Below are positions 8,650 to 18,947 of a stretch of 50,120 nt of DNA, in pieces (the stretch's first letter is position 1; each line of letters starts with the position of its first letter). The DNA comes from a virus. The translations under genes were made by a program, and so were the position numbers. Location: positions 1 to 50,120 of IMG/VR virus record IMGVR_UViG_3300033144_001106; one strand, given 5' to 3'. The notes under the pieces were generated by a model that was not told the origin of the DNA, did not search any database, and saw only the letters and a list, made by a program, of their open reading frames with translations.

Positions 8650-9053
8650 TGGGCTATTACGCAGCAGCAATGGCAGTTATCCAGATTGGATCGTCTGTCC
8701 TATCGGGGAAGAAGTCTAAGAGTGCTGCCAAGAAGTCTGCCCAGCTGGCAGAGCTACAGAACAAGCAGAAGGTAAGAACCTTCTTACGCAACTTCCGGAA
8801 GCAGCAAGCTATGCAAGTATCAGTAGCTGGTGCCAGAGCAGGTGGGCTAGAGAGCTCAAGAGTACAAGGTACTCTCGGTTCACAGAGAACACAAGCATTC
8901 ACAGGCATAGTAGAGGCTCATCAAATCAATCAACTTCAGAAGAAGATCCTTAAGAAGGGTGGACAAGCCCAGACCTTTAACCTACTGGGCGATATAGCAG
9001 GAGCAGCTGGTAACTTCTTCTCTTCTTCCGCTGGACAGGACGTAACCGACTAA
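8649..9053 (+). CDS. Internal virion protein, small (T7 gp14-like role)
   Basis: This 134-residue protein starts at a GTG overlapping the previous stop. The N-terminus has a short hydrophobic stretch (YAAAMAVIQIGSSVL), followed by Lys/Gln/Ala-rich helices and an Ala/Gly-rich C-terminus (LLGDIAGAAGNFFSS) that could insert into membrane. That pattern, together with the two very large proteins that follow, matches the first of the ejected internal proteins, which forms an outer-membrane pore during DNA entry. Confidence 0.65.
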   Translation: MGYYAAAMAVIQIGSSVLSGKKSKSAAKKSAQLAELQNKQKVRTFLRNFRKQQAMQVSVAGARAGGLESSRVQGTLGSQRTQAFTGIVEAHQINQLQKKILKKGGQAQTFNLLGDIAGAAGNFFSSSAGQDVTD

Positions 9054-12000
9054 TGGCAGACCTAAACCCAATTCGTAGAGAAGGCCCGACTGCTGAAGAA
9101 GTAGAGGCACAAGCATTGCCTACACGAGACCCAGAGCTCGGCCCACTAGGCGGCAGGAAGCAGCGTGAGGCTGGCTTAGCTGAGCGCAGGCGCTTATATG
9201 CACCTAAGGACGAACGGACGAACCTGTATCCCCCAGAGGAAGAGGAGCAAGAGAGTGTAGCTCCCGGTATAGCATCAGACAGAGCTATGCAAGATGTCAT
9301 AGCACTAGATGTCGATGACGAGTTCAATCAACGAACTGAACAGCACATAGAGCTGGGCAATGTGGAGACACAGGCAGCTGCCTCCGTGCGAGAGATGGCT
9401 CTCGCCCAGAAGCTAGACACCAGTGGTATTGACTTCACTAACCCTGACCAGATCAAGGAGCTAGCACTCATGATTGACTGGGAGTCTCAGACCTCTAGGG
9501 GACTGCACCTTGTCTATGCTCTCTACCAAGGAAGCGGTGACTTCACCAATCAAGAGTTCGAGTCTGCAATGGGGCGTATGCCTATTGACTCAGCTCGTAT
9601 GATTAAGGAGCAACTACTGCATCAGTCTCAAGCTGCCTTCTGGGGTGACTGGAAAGACTTCATGGACTCCCAATCATTTGCCCCAGCCCCTAAAGGGCAA
9701 GAGGGAAAGATCTCCCTTGACCACTTGCGTAGCATAGCAGGCCAAGAGATCATCCCTATCTTCAACCAGATCACTCGAGCACAGGTACTACTGCCCATCC
9801 TTGACATGCTTGGCATGGACAGGCCAGAGCAGTTCTATGAGAAGCGCCCTAGTGTGCTTAAGCAGATCATAAGGGACAAGATGGTAAGTCTGCCTCAGCA
9901 CGAAAGGCTTGCAATGGCTCAGCAGATACTTAAGCACTTGCAGAAAGCAGGCAACCACCCCGTATACGGGTATGTCGTTACAAGGGCTAACCTTATAGAG
10001 CAAGCTACTGCCATCCTGACTCCGGGTGTACTGTCAGGCATAGATGCAAAGAACAATCTTGACTTCTTCTCAGGTGCCATATTCGAAGCTTTCGATACAG
10101 TAGTCGGTGCTTACATAGTAGCCGGTCTGGGCTTCAAGGCCTTAAGGGGTATGGCCGCAGGGCGGAGTACACCACAGGCCTTCTACATGGCAGCAGGTAG
10201 CTCGCGTGAGTACCCGCTTGGCAAGATATGGGAGACCTTACAGAACGATGTAGTAGCAGCTAGGTTCGGATTAGAAGCTGATGAGCTCATCCCTGCCATA
10301 CTGCCTAAGCCTAGACCTTTCGTTGATGACATAGTCAGTGCTCCTGACGGAGTGGCACAGCAGTACTTAAGGAGTGAACGACAAGCGTCAGAACTCTTAG
10401 AGTCTACAGACAAGCTGACAGGCAGATCCTTAACAAGCGTAGATAAGAAGGCTCGGATCCAAAGAGAACTGGATGAGCTAGAGTTAGCAGACGGCCATGC
10501 TGTCATGCCTAAGATGTCTACAGTAGAGATACTCCCTAATGACACTGGCTACAGGATGACCAACATCATCGGCCAGACAGGAGAAGGGGGTTGGCGTACT
10601 ATTGATGAGATGCTTAAGGACATCACTCACTGGGTTGATGACGACACGATAAAGACGTTCGACATCGTGCGGGTTCAGAAGGACGGCACCCTCAAGAGTG
10701 TCTTCAAGGACAGTGACGAGATGATACAAGCTATCTTCATGGGCTCAAGACCAGCAGGTACCTTGGGTACTACCCCTTGGAACTCTGACTTCTACCTGAG
10801 GTACGAGCAAGAGAGGTTCTGGCACCCAGCTGACAAGCTAGCACTAGACCCAAAACACATGAACAATGCAGTCCCGGCCACAGGCCGAGGCTGGACTATA
10901 CCACCTAACGTGGTATTCGGAGAGAAGTTCTACGGGGACTTCCTCGACGCTTCTCTATTCGAGCAGCAGCTTAACAGGCAGTTCAATGCCATGCTGGATC
11001 CCTACTACAAGCTAGGCGTAGCAGACACGAAGTTCGTCAACTCAGCCTTTGAGTGGGCAGAGAGCTTTGGCAAGGACTACGGTCGAGCTCCTACTATGAT
11101 TGAGATCAATGCTCACTATGGGAACATTACTCCTAAGCAGCAAGTAGGGGTAGTAGCACTGCGTGAGGCTATGGATACTCTGCACTCTGTGCTAGACCGC
11201 AGGCTGTATCGGGAGTTCAATGCTCGAGGCTTTCAGACAGCCCGATCTACCAATTCAGAGCTGGCTAGCTACCACGGTAAGGTACTGGCAGAGACCGAGA
11301 TCAAACCCGGTATGTACTACGACCCTAACCTAGAGGGTAGTGTCTCCCTTACTAAGGTTGAGATCCAAGAACTGTACCGTGACGGGGGTAAGGTAATGGA
11401 ACTGGATATGCCTATCCAAGTTCCGGGGAGGAATACTGAGAAGTATACCCGACTTATCATCAGAGACTCCTATGAGATAGGTGAACTCAGTCTCAATCCC
11501 TTGCACTACACCCCCGGCTATACGTTCAGGTTCCCGGCTGACCCGTACTACGTCATTAAGAAGCAGTCCGGAGTCACCATCAACGGCAAGCCAGCTGTAG
11601 GAGCAATGGGTGTCAACGAAGAAGCTGTCTGGTTAGCCAGTACACTCCAAGAAGGCAACCGTAAGATTGCCCGTATCAAGCCAGTACCCGGTGTTGAGTG
11701 GGAAGTACGGCGTGGCAAGGACATTCAAGTTACAGAGTCCACCCTATTCCAGAAGCAAGTACTCAACAGAGAAGGACGTATGTTCTGGGACAACAGGGCA
11801 GACACAGTACTGCCTAATGTCAACGGTAGTACAGCTCAACTAGAGGATCCTATCAAGTCTATGGAGCGTGGCATCGGCCTAGCTGCTAGACAGTCAACAC
11901 ATGAGGACTTGCTTAAGTCCTACAAGGGGGCATTCGAGTCCACATACCAAGACATAGTCCAGCCGGGGATATTCCGGACGAATACACTGGATGAGATAGC

Positions 12001-13969
12001 ATCTAAGCTAGGAAGAGACGCGAAGAACACGACAGATGTCGTAAAGAAACGCAGGATCCTAGATGCTAAGGAGATCATAGAGTACTTCAGGCTAGTAGAA
12101 GGCACTGAGTCAGCAGCAATCCCCTTCCTACGAGAGAAGACTCTCAGCATAGCCACTGGTCTTACCCGTATGGCTGACGGCATACTGCCGTGGCAAGTGA
12201 ATGGCTCCAGAGCTCTAGAGAAATACTTGATGCAGATGGATCCGTTCCGGACTATGACCAGCATAGCGTTCAAGGCCTTCATGGTACTGCGCCCAGCACG
12301 GCAAGCACTCATGCAGAGTGCCCAGATTGGGTACTTAGCTCCTCTTGCGCCGGTCTATGTCGGCACTGGTGCTATCTTTAGGGATGCTATTGGCCTGAGA
12401 GCAGGCTTGACAGCCTTGCTGAAGTCCGGATACGAGCCACTACTGTCTAATGCCAAGATGGCGAAGTTCATGGGGCTGAGCCAGAAGGAATACAGGCATC
12501 TGATCAAGCAGTTCAATAGATCTGGCATCGTTGACATAGTAAGTGCCCACTCCTTTGCGGGTGGATCCACCAAGATGAACAAGATCAAGCTCCCTGATAG
12601 TCCGGTGGGCATGATTGGTTACCGAGGTAAGCAAGCAGGCACAGCTGTAATGAACTGGGCACAGAAATGGGGGTTCGACTTCGGAGAGAAGAACAACCTT
12701 ACCTTCACTTGGGGCTTAGCCCTGAACCAGCACATGCAAGCCAAGGGCTATAAGAGCCTGTTGCAGCTCTCAGACGCTGAGTGGCAGCAAGTAACCCGTA
12801 CAGCCAGTAACCTAGGCCTCGGTATGGTTCGAGCCAACAACCTGAAGTACCAGTCTGGAGCTCTGAAGGTAGGAACACAGTTCCTTTCCTTCTCGCACAA
12901 GGCAGCCTTAGGCATGATGGCTCTGAATCCTAATATCAATGGGAAGCAAGCACTAGCGATTGTAGCTGGCACCCTGATACTCTACGGTGGTAACCAATTC
13001 GGTGCTAAAGACTGGGTAGCCCAGCAGCTTACTAACATGGGCGTGTCTGATCAACCCATTCCCGGTACGAAGATCACCCTTGTTGACCTAATCTCAGCAG
13101 GTGTGATAGATTCGTCTTATAATGCCATTATGGATCTCACAAATGATGAGCGCAAGGCACTAGATCTGTCATTCTTAGCCCCCGGCATAGATCTACAGCG
13201 TCTATATGAGTCACAGATCACTCTGATAGCGTCCCAGCCACAGAAAGCGGCTTTTGGGCCGTTCGGTAGCCTAGTATCTAAGGTACTTATGGGGCAGAGC
13301 TTTGCTGACTGGGTGATGAGAGGGGCTCCGGACATGCCAGAGGTGGACAAGTTCGTAATGACAGCAGATGCTATGCTGACTGGGGCTATACCACAGTATA
13401 GCAACGGAGTACAGGTGTACTTAGGGGCTAAGATGAGCAGGCAGTTCTCTAGTATGAATGAGCCTAAGCCTTTTCGTCCTACTTGGGAGGCTCTGATAGC
13501 TAAGGGGCTATTCGGAGTACAAACTAAGGAAGAGATTGCTTACTACGCCTTGCAACAGGCCGTATATGACAGTAATGACGAAGTCGATGGCATCATACGT
13601 GAGAATAAGGATCATTTCAAGCGCCTGATCCAGAGATGGAGAGATGGTGCCATGACAGCAGAAGATGTGATGCTCAATGTACAGATGATCTCGAATCTTT
13701 GGGAAGATTTCCCAGAAGCTAGGCGTATGGAGATCCTACAACGGTCTCTTATAGAGCCGTTCAACAACGGACAGCCAAGCATAGCTAAGATCCTGTCTGA
13801 ATGGATGGCAGAGGGCAGTATTGGCCCTCAACACGAGGCACTAATAGACCAGCTGGTAGAGCTTACGCCTGAACAGCGTGAGAACCTCAAGTCACTGCTC
13901 AGGGACACCCACGAGCGTCGGCTTGACGAAGATAAACAAGCACACGAACTAACAAAAGAGAATAGATAA
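9053..13969 (+). CDS. Very large internal virion (DNA injection) protein
   Basis: This 1638-residue protein is the longest in the window. It is mostly helical with charged N-terminal regions and hydrophobic stretches, for example around residues 340-370 (FFSGAIFEAFDTVVGAYIVA) and again near 1070-1130, that could cross the host membrane after ejection. No lysozyme or polymerase motif is visible to me. Size and placement after the nozzle gene fit the T7 gp15/gp16 class of core proteins that enter the cell with the DNA. It is probably translated by coupling, since its ATG shares a base with the upstream stop (TAATGG). Confidence 0.7.
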   Translation: MADLNPIRREGPTAEEVEAQALPTRDPELGPLGGRKQREAGLAERRRLYAPKDERTNLYPPEEEEQESVAPGIASDRAMQDVIALDVDDEFNQRTEQHIELGNVETQAAASVREMALAQKLDTSGIDFTNPDQIKELALMIDWESQTSRGLHLVYALYQGSGDFTNQEFESAMGRMPIDSARMIKEQLLHQSQAAFWGDWKDFMDSQSFAPAPKGQEGKISLDHLRSIAGQEIIPIFNQITRAQVLLPILDMLGMDRPEQFYEKRPSVLKQIIRDKMVSLPQHERLAMAQQILKHLQKAGNHPVYGYVVTRANLIEQATAILTPGVLSGIDAKNNLDFFSGAIFEAFDTVVGAYIVAGLGFKALRGMAAGRSTPQAFYMAAGSSREYPLGKIWETLQNDVVAARFGLEADELIPAILPKPRPFVDDIVSAPDGVAQQYLRSERQASELLESTDKLTGRSLTSVDKKARIQRELDELELADGHAVMPKMSTVEILPNDTGYRMTNIIGQTGEGGWRTIDEMLKDITHWVDDDTIKTFDIVRVQKDGTLKSVFKDSDEMIQAIFMGSRPAGTLGTTPWNSDFYLRYEQERFWHPADKLALDPKHMNNAVPATGRGWTIPPNVVFGEKFYGDFLDASLFEQQLNRQFNAMLDPYYKLGVADTKFVNSAFEWAESFGKDYGRAPTMIEINAHYGNITPKQQVGVVALREAMDTLHSVLDRRLYREFNARGFQTARSTNSELASYHGKVLAETEIKPGMYYDPNLEGSVSLTKVEIQELYRDGGKVMELDMPIQVPGRNTEKYTRLIIRDSYEIGELSLNPLHYTPGYTFRFPADPYYVIKKQSGVTINGKPAVGAMGVNEEAVWLASTLQEGNRKIARIKPVPGVEWEVRRGKDIQVTESTLFQKQVLNREGRMFWDNRADTVLPNVNGSTAQLEDPIKSMERGIGLAARQSTHEDLLKSYKGAFESTYQDIVQPGIFRTNTLDEIASKLGRDAKNTTDVVKKRRILDAKEIIEYFRLVEGTESAAIPFLREKTLSIATGLTRMADGILPWQVNGSRALEKYLMQMDPFRTMTSIAFKAFMVLRPARQALMQSAQIGYLAPLAPVYVGTGAIFRDAIGLRAGLTALLKSGYEPLLSNAKMAKFMGLSQKEYRHLIKQFNRSGIVDIVSAHSFAGGSTKMNKIKLPDSPVGMIGYRGKQAGTAVMNWAQKWGFDFGEKNNLTFTWGLALNQHMQAKGYKSLLQLSDAEWQQVTRTASNLGLGMVRANNLKYQSGALKVGTQFLSFSHKAALGMMALNPNINGKQALAIVAGTLILYGGNQFGAKDWVAQQLTNMGVSDQPIPGTKITLVDLISAGVIDSSYNAIMDLTNDERKALDLSFLAPGIDLQRLYESQITLIASQPQKAAFGPFGSLVSKVLMGQSFADWVMRGAPDMPEVDKFVMTADAMLTGAIPQYSNGVQVYLGAKMSRQFSSMNEPKPFRPTWEALIAKGLFGVQTKEEIAYYALQQAVYDSNDEVDGIIRENKDHFKRLIQRWRDGAMTAEDVMLNVQMISNLWEDFPEARRMEILQRSLIEPFNNGQPSIAKILSEWMAEGSIGPQHEALIDQLVELTPEQRENLKSLLRDTHERRLDEDKQAHELTKENR

Positions 13970-16014
13970 TGGCAGACTTAGGAAACATTCAAGTATTGAC
14001 CTCAGACCCACAAAGAGCAGCTATTGATCGAGCTAATAGGGGACTAGTCGCAGGACTAGATAACTTGAGCGGCGTTGTACAGCGGAAGGTAGAGAGGGAT
14101 GTCTTAGGTGAGCTAGGAGGTCGCCTAGAAGAGGATGTAGCCTCCACTACAGCAGGACAGCCAGAAGATCCGGCTGCTATTGACCTAGCACCACTAGGAG
14201 CTACTGAAGATCCGACTGAGGCACGGCTAGCCAGCCAAATAGCCGGATATAGGGCTACTATTGCCAGAGGCACTAGTAGCCAAGCAGCGGCAGCTGGCCT
14301 CAAGATGAAGATCAGCTTGCAAGAGATGCAAAGAGAGCACCCTGCTTTCGCAGCTCAGCTGGCAGCTAGCCACAGCAACTTCGTCTCTAAAGACCCTAGT
14401 CTAGAGGCACTACGGCTAGGTGATGTTGCCAACAGCAACTCAGGTGCTACGGCACTGGCTCAACGGAGGCTCTTAGAGATAGAAGAGGTAGGCTATCGCT
14501 CATACGAGGACGGTGGCTACGGTATTCCTAGGAATGTCCTACCCAGTGACCCTAAGTTCACTAATCTGTGGATGATGGGGCAAGAGATACAGACCCGCAA
14601 AGAGATAGGGCTACGGAGAGCAGCAGAACGCCAGAACGCAGGTGACTATGACCTAGAACATCCGGGTGCTGCTGACAGCCTACATGAAGACATGCTGGGT
14701 AAGGCCTCTCACCTACAAGCGTCCATAGAACAGTTTGGGGTACAGCTAGAAGCTGTCCTAAACGAATTCCAGAACGACAGGAACGTACAGGACTCTGATG
14801 TTGTATTTGACTGGGTCGAAGGTGGTGGCAAAGAGGCTGCATTACAGCAGATTGCACTGTCTAGGACTGCTTTAGGCACCTACCTTGACAATGTACCACT
14901 CAACCAGCGTACTAACGACCAGTTCGTAATGCTAGCAAAGATCAGAGACAACCAGTTGTTGCACATGCAAGCTCTAGAGGACGCTATTATGTCTGAAGAC
15001 GTTGATATGCTGAACAAGTGGAAGATCCAGAACGATATGCGTATACAAGAGATCCGGAATGATGACCTTGACTTTGATAACATGCTCGTATGGGTAGAGG
15101 GATCGTCGATCCTGCTTGGTGAGCAGCCGTTTAAGAGCTTGACAGGTCAAGACACTATCGTGGCTGACGAGCTAGGCAGACAGGTCAGAGCAGTCACTAC
15201 AGGCTCTCTCGCTAGAGTATATACTGACAGTGGTCGTGCTAAAGTAAACCCAGCTCAGTCTCCAGAGGAGATTGAGGCAGCACTGGAAGCCAACAGGGAG
15301 AGGACAGAGACTCCGTTCGAGAATAACCCTACCCCATCTAGAATGTCAGACGAAGAGATAGCCTCTGCAACTGAGGATAAGACAGCTGAACTCCTTGGTA
15401 TCGCGGCAGCGGGTGATGATGTTGGAACAGCCACCAGAATCATAAATGCCTCTGCTAGCAACATTGCTAGGATCAACAAGAGACCCAAACAGTTCTTCGA
15501 AGTCAGGGAGAACACTACAGATTTCATTACCCACCCCAATGTATTCAAACAGATCGAACGGCTGAGGAATGAAGGCGGTCAAGCAGTGCTTGACAACTGG
15601 GTAAAGCAAATGAGTGAGCAGCGAGCTAAGGGCTCGTCTGCTAACAGTGCTCAAGACCAGATAACTAACCAGTTAGACCAGACCGGAGCAAGGTTTAGTC
15701 TGTTGGATGGCACTACCATAGGTAAGTTAGTCATAGCTGATGCAAGCCGGTTCGAAAAGACAGGCAGGCTGGCACTAAGCATTGATGAGGGGGCTTATGC
15801 ACAGACAGGCCAATTCTCAAGCAAACACATGATCTTGCAAGAGGCCAGAGAAGCTATCCGGAACTGGGAAGAAGAGGTTCACGCTATGGCAGTGCTAGAC
15901 TATGCTAGAGGTGGGTCGGATAAGTTAGATTACAACAAGGCACAGAATGATAATGGCTACGGTGCGCTATTAAGCCATCTGAGCGATGTAGTAGGGGATG
16001 AGGAGCTAGACTAA
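13969..16014 (+). CDS. Internal virion protein, helical
   Basis: This 681-residue protein is strongly helical, rich in Ala, Glu, Gln and Leu, and acidic, with no Cys-rich or membrane segment. It begins MADLGNIQVLTSDPQRAAIDRAN and ends in an acidic tail (EELD). It follows the giant injection protein with a TAATGG stop/start overlap and precedes another candidate internal protein without a gap. An internal core role is inferred from operon position and helical character. Confidence 0.6.
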   Translation: MADLGNIQVLTSDPQRAAIDRANRGLVAGLDNLSGVVQRKVERDVLGELGGRLEEDVASTTAGQPEDPAAIDLAPLGATEDPTEARLASQIAGYRATIARGTSSQAAAAGLKMKISLQEMQREHPAFAAQLAASHSNFVSKDPSLEALRLGDVANSNSGATALAQRRLLEIEEVGYRSYEDGGYGIPRNVLPSDPKFTNLWMMGQEIQTRKEIGLRRAAERQNAGDYDLEHPGAADSLHEDMLGKASHLQASIEQFGVQLEAVLNEFQNDRNVQDSDVVFDWVEGGGKEAALQQIALSRTALGTYLDNVPLNQRTNDQFVMLAKIRDNQLLHMQALEDAIMSEDVDMLNKWKIQNDMRIQEIRNDDLDFDNMLVWVEGSSILLGEQPFKSLTGQDTIVADELGRQVRAVTTGSLARVYTDSGRAKVNPAQSPEEIEAALEANRERTETPFENNPTPSRMSDEEIASATEDKTAELLGIAAAGDDVGTATRIINASASNIARINKRPKQFFEVRENTTDFITHPNVFKQIERLRNEGGQAVLDNWVKQMSEQRAKGSSANSAQDQITNQLDQTGARFSLLDGTTIGKLVIADASRFEKTGRLALSIDEGAYAQTGQFSSKHMILQEAREAIRNWEEEVHAMAVLDYARGGSDKLDYNKAQNDNGYGALLSHLSDVVGDEELD

Positions 16015-17328
16015 ATGGGAATCAAGGGCATAGCAGACGCAGCAAAGGCTGCTAAGAAGGCTGCTAAGGCAACTAAGGTTGCCGATGCGGTTACTGATGT
16101 CGCTCGAGTGGGCGACCCCCTTGGCGGCGGTGGCTTTCGAGAGGCGGCTCGTCTTAGAGCAGCGGGTGAGGGTGGCTTTACCGACGAGATCGTAGAGCAA
16201 CTAGACGCAGGTGCAATAGCCGAGGAAGCTGTTATACGGGAGACCCTTACATTCGATCCTAAGATAGAGAAGATTGACTTCCGGAGGCAGACCACTAGTC
16301 CAGAGGAGTATACAAGACGGTACAATGAGCAGCTCTCAGACCCTGACTTCGCTAGCAGAGCTATATCACAAACGAACAGTAATGCTGCTAGAGAAGAAGT
16401 ATCTGCTAACATGAAGGCAGACATAGAGTTCCAGACTAAGGTCAAGTCTAAGCTCTACAAGAACCCAAGGTATCAGCAGCAAGCCGAGCTGATGACGAAG
16501 GACTCAGCCTATGGCGATAGAGTCTTCGTTAATATAGCACGACAGACTGATACTGCACTGGGTGGTACTGGGGACTTCGTCCAGTTTAGCAGACCGTACG
16601 AGCAAGGGCTCCACAGTGGCAGCAACAATGCTGCTGTCGAAGCTACTGTACGTAGTGTGAAGTTGCACAGGAAGAACCTTAAGCTAGTTGATGAGGAGAT
16701 TAGCTCACTAGCCCTAGGTACTGGAGTAGGCAATAAGGAAGCTACTAGATACTTCCAGAACTTCTTGGAGGAGTACTTCACAGTGCAGTTCGCAGAGGAT
16801 GGTGGCCGATCAGCAGCTAACACACTAGTAAAGTACCCCGCAGCTCGTGAGCTGAACGAATGGCTGGCAGAACGTGGGCTTCCAACTGAGGGAACACAAA
16901 TACTAAGTCGGTTTGCTAGTATCAATACAGCATCCTCGACACCGCACTACTTCTTAGGGAAGAACGCATTCCTCTTTCATGACATCAATGGTAACTTCCG
17001 TCCACCGGAAGTAAGAGACCAGCTGATTGAAGCCTTCCCTGCTCAGGCAGATAAGAATGCTATTGCACATGCAATGAATGCAGACCAGAGAGGAGAGAAC
17101 GTAGGGTTAGCCCTTGGTGAGTTCTTAGAGAGCAAGGGGTACGATCATGGTGCCTATATAAACGCAGCAGAGGATCATGGGACTCTCTCCATTGTCAACT
17201 GGAACAAAGACCTGATGCTGTCTCTCTATGATCCTAGACTTACGGGTGGGAATGCTACCAAGATGGGAGCAGCAGCAGCTGCCTTCTACATGTCACAGTT
17301 CGACTCAGAGGGAGAAGACGGTGCCTAG
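16015..17328 (+). CDS. Injection-module protein, possible ADP-ribosyltransferase-like C-terminus
   Basis: This 437-residue protein has an Ala/Lys-rich N-terminal helix (AAKAAKKAAKATKVADAV). Its C-terminal 120 residues include STPHYFLGKNAFLFHDI, LGEFLESKGYDHGAYINAAEDHGTLSIV and then a charged end. The GYD-x-G-x-Y-I-N...G-x-L-S-I-V arrangement reminds me of the ADP-ribosyltransferase-like domain of phage polyvalent proteins, where a G-Y-D-x-(I/Y)-x-Y motif precedes the last strand. I cannot confirm the catalytic triad. If real, an enzyme delivered with the DNA could modify host proteins at once. Otherwise it is an internal virion protein of unknown role. Confidence 0.45.
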   Translation: MGIKGIADAAKAAKKAAKATKVADAVTDVARVGDPLGGGGFREAARLRAAGEGGFTDEIVEQLDAGAIAEEAVIRETLTFDPKIEKIDFRRQTTSPEEYTRRYNEQLSDPDFASRAISQTNSNAAREEVSANMKADIEFQTKVKSKLYKNPRYQQQAELMTKDSAYGDRVFVNIARQTDTALGGTGDFVQFSRPYEQGLHSGSNNAAVEATVRSVKLHRKNLKLVDEEISSLALGTGVGNKEATRYFQNFLEEYFTVQFAEDGGRSAANTLVKYPAARELNEWLAERGLPTEGTQILSRFASINTASSTPHYFLGKNAFLFHDINGNFRPPEVRDQLIEAFPAQADKNAIAHAMNADQRGENVGLALGEFLESKGYDHGAYINAAEDHGTLSIVNWNKDLMLSLYDPRLTGGNATKMGAAAAAFYMSQFDSEGEDGA

Positions 17329-17716
17329 TTTCGGGAAGATTAGTAAACAACGGATGGTTGGAGTCAGCTTAGACCTTAAGGTAATCCTAGGGGAGGCTAT
17401 TAAGCACGTTGACTTCTCTATTATCTGGGGGCACAGGGACATGGGATCACAGAACCAAGCATACAGTGACGGTATGTCCCAGAAGAGGTGGCCTGAGTCC
17501 AAGCACAACGCTTGGCCTAGCCATGCAGTAGACATAGTACCGTACCCTAATGGGTATCAGTCAACTACTGAAGAATTCTATGAAATGGCGACTTACATCT
17601 ACCAAGCTGCAAGTCGTGAAGGAATCCAAATCCGGTGGGGAGGCCACTGGAAAAACTACACTGGCAAAGGCGAACTAGATAGGGACTGGAGCCACTTCGA
17701 ATTGGTGATACAATGA
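17321..17716 (+). CDS. Endolysin, M15-family D-Ala-D-Ala/L-Ala-D-Glu peptidase
   Basis: The GTG at 17321 is chosen because a GGAGAA site lies seven bases upstream and the family's usual start (PSFGKISKQRMVGVSLDL) begins there; it overlaps the previous gene by eight bases. The 131-residue product has the M15 elements: IIWGHRD, then S-K-H-N...P-S-H-A-V-D (zinc ligands His and Asp), and W-S-H-F-E-L near the C-terminus (third His ligand, and a Glu in the place of the family's catalytic acidic residue). It cuts peptide stems of peptidoglycan at lysis. No signal sequence is present, so it needs a holin to reach the wall. Confidence 0.9.
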   Translation: MPSFGKISKQRMVGVSLDLKVILGEAIKHVDFSIIWGHRDMGSQNQAYSDGMSQKRWPESKHNAWPSHAVDIVPYPNGYQSTTEEFYEMATYIYQAASREGIQIRWGGHWKNYTGKGELDRDWSHFELVIQ

Positions 17717-17991
17717 ATGGGAACAGAAAGGAAGCTAGCATCTTTAGCATAGGCACTGCTATTGCCCTTATAGGGATGGTAGGCACTGGTGGTGTATGGA
17801 TAGGTGCCATAGCTAGTGATGTAGACACACTCAAGGAGGAGGCAGACAAGGTGGAGCAGATTGCTGCGGAAGTCAAGGAGAATACTGAGACTCTGATAGC
17901 AGTGTCCACTACTCAGACGTACATAATCGTCGAACAAGCGAAACAAGACAAGAAACTCGATAAAATACTGGATAAACTAGAGGAACTATAA
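17713..17991 (+). CDS. Small membrane protein with coiled coil, holin candidate
   Basis: This 92-residue protein overlaps the endolysin gene by four bases (ATGA). It has one or two close membrane segments at residues 10-35 (IFSIGTAIALIGMVGTGGVWIGAI), then a long charged coiled coil ending KKLDKILDKLEEL. Adjacency to the endolysin suggests a holin or a membrane anchor for lysis. A tail-chaperone-like role is less likely. A second holin candidate lies at 22612. Confidence 0.55.
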   Translation: MNGNRKEASIFSIGTAIALIGMVGTGGVWIGAIASDVDTLKEEADKVEQIAAEVKENTETLIAVSTTQTYIIVEQAKQDKKLDKILDKLEEL

Positions 17992-18947
17992 TGGCAAAGC
18001 TTTCACTCACCGATCTCGCAGCAGGTTATGCACTGATTAGCGTATACAACGCTAACAATGCCCTGATCGAAGCGGCAATAGAGAATACAGTGTCTAGGGA
18101 CGGTACTACTCCTAATACGATGAGTGGCGACCTTGACATGAATGGTCAAGCGATCAATAACCTAGCAGATGCGGTGGCTAATCAGTCTCCGGTCACCCTA
18201 CAACAGCTTTCAGACGCTAGTGTAGTATCGGCAGTCACTACAGCACTACTGTCAACCCTTGTGGATGCAGGTGGGTACTACACTTCCGGCAATGTGGAGG
18301 GAGCCTTAGCAGAACTGGCTGCTGTCACTAATCCGTCAGGTGCTAGCATCATAGGCATCTGGGATACAGCAGGCAACATGGCCGCAACCAATGTAGAGGA
18401 TGCACTAGCAGAGATCTACGTAGATATGGCCGCAGCTTCTACGGAACTAGGAACTGCAAACACTTGGGCTGCCGCTCAGACCTTTGATGATAACATCTTC
18501 ATCCTAGAGAGTGCAGCAGCTGATGCTGATGTCGCAGGAGATGGGCAGTTCTGGGTTAAGAACGATGCACCTAACGTGCCCATGTTCACAGATGACACTG
18601 GTGGTGATCAGCTCCTAGACCCCTCTATCTCTGAGATCAATGGTCAAGCGGCTCACTACGCTATCCTACTCAGTGACAAAGGCAAGACAATCAGATTCAC
18701 AGGAGGTACTACCTCGCAGGTGTACACGATTCCAGCTGAATCGTCAATAAACTTCCCGTTAGGTACAATGATCGGCATTGAGAATGATGGTTCAGTATCC
18801 ATGACTGTAGCCATCACTACTGATACGATGACATGGTCTAAGGACAACACGACAGGTACTAGGACGCTGGCCGCAGGCGCTACAGCAGTCATTAAGAAGG
18901 TTGCCTCTACTAAGTGGAAGATCGCTGGCTCAGTGCTGGTAACGTAG
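17991..18947 (+). CDS. Tail fibre protein
   Basis: This 318-residue protein contains the fibre-type N-terminus ISVYNANNALIEAAIENTVSRDG followed by MSGDLDMNGQAINNLADA, a repeat-like motif of phage tail fibres. Further on are NWGAAQ-type and KGKTIRF stretches and a beta-rich end. It overlaps the preceding stop (TAATGG). It is probably the proximal or linking fibre subunit that attaches to the nozzle. The receptor is unknown. Confidence 0.7.
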   Translation: MAKLSLTDLAAGYALISVYNANNALIEAAIENTVSRDGTTPNTMSGDLDMNGQAINNLADAVANQSPVTLQQLSDASVVSAVTTALLSTLVDAGGYYTSGNVEGALAELAAVTNPSGASIIGIWDTAGNMAATNVEDALAEIYVDMAAASTELGTANTWAAAQTFDDNIFILESAAADADVAGDGQFWVKNDAPNVPMFTDDTGGDQLLDPSISEINGQAAHYAILLSDKGKTIRFTGGTTSQVYTIPAESSINFPLGTMIGIENDGSVSMTVAITTDTMTWSKDNTTGTRTLAAGATAVIKKVASTKWKIAGSVLVT

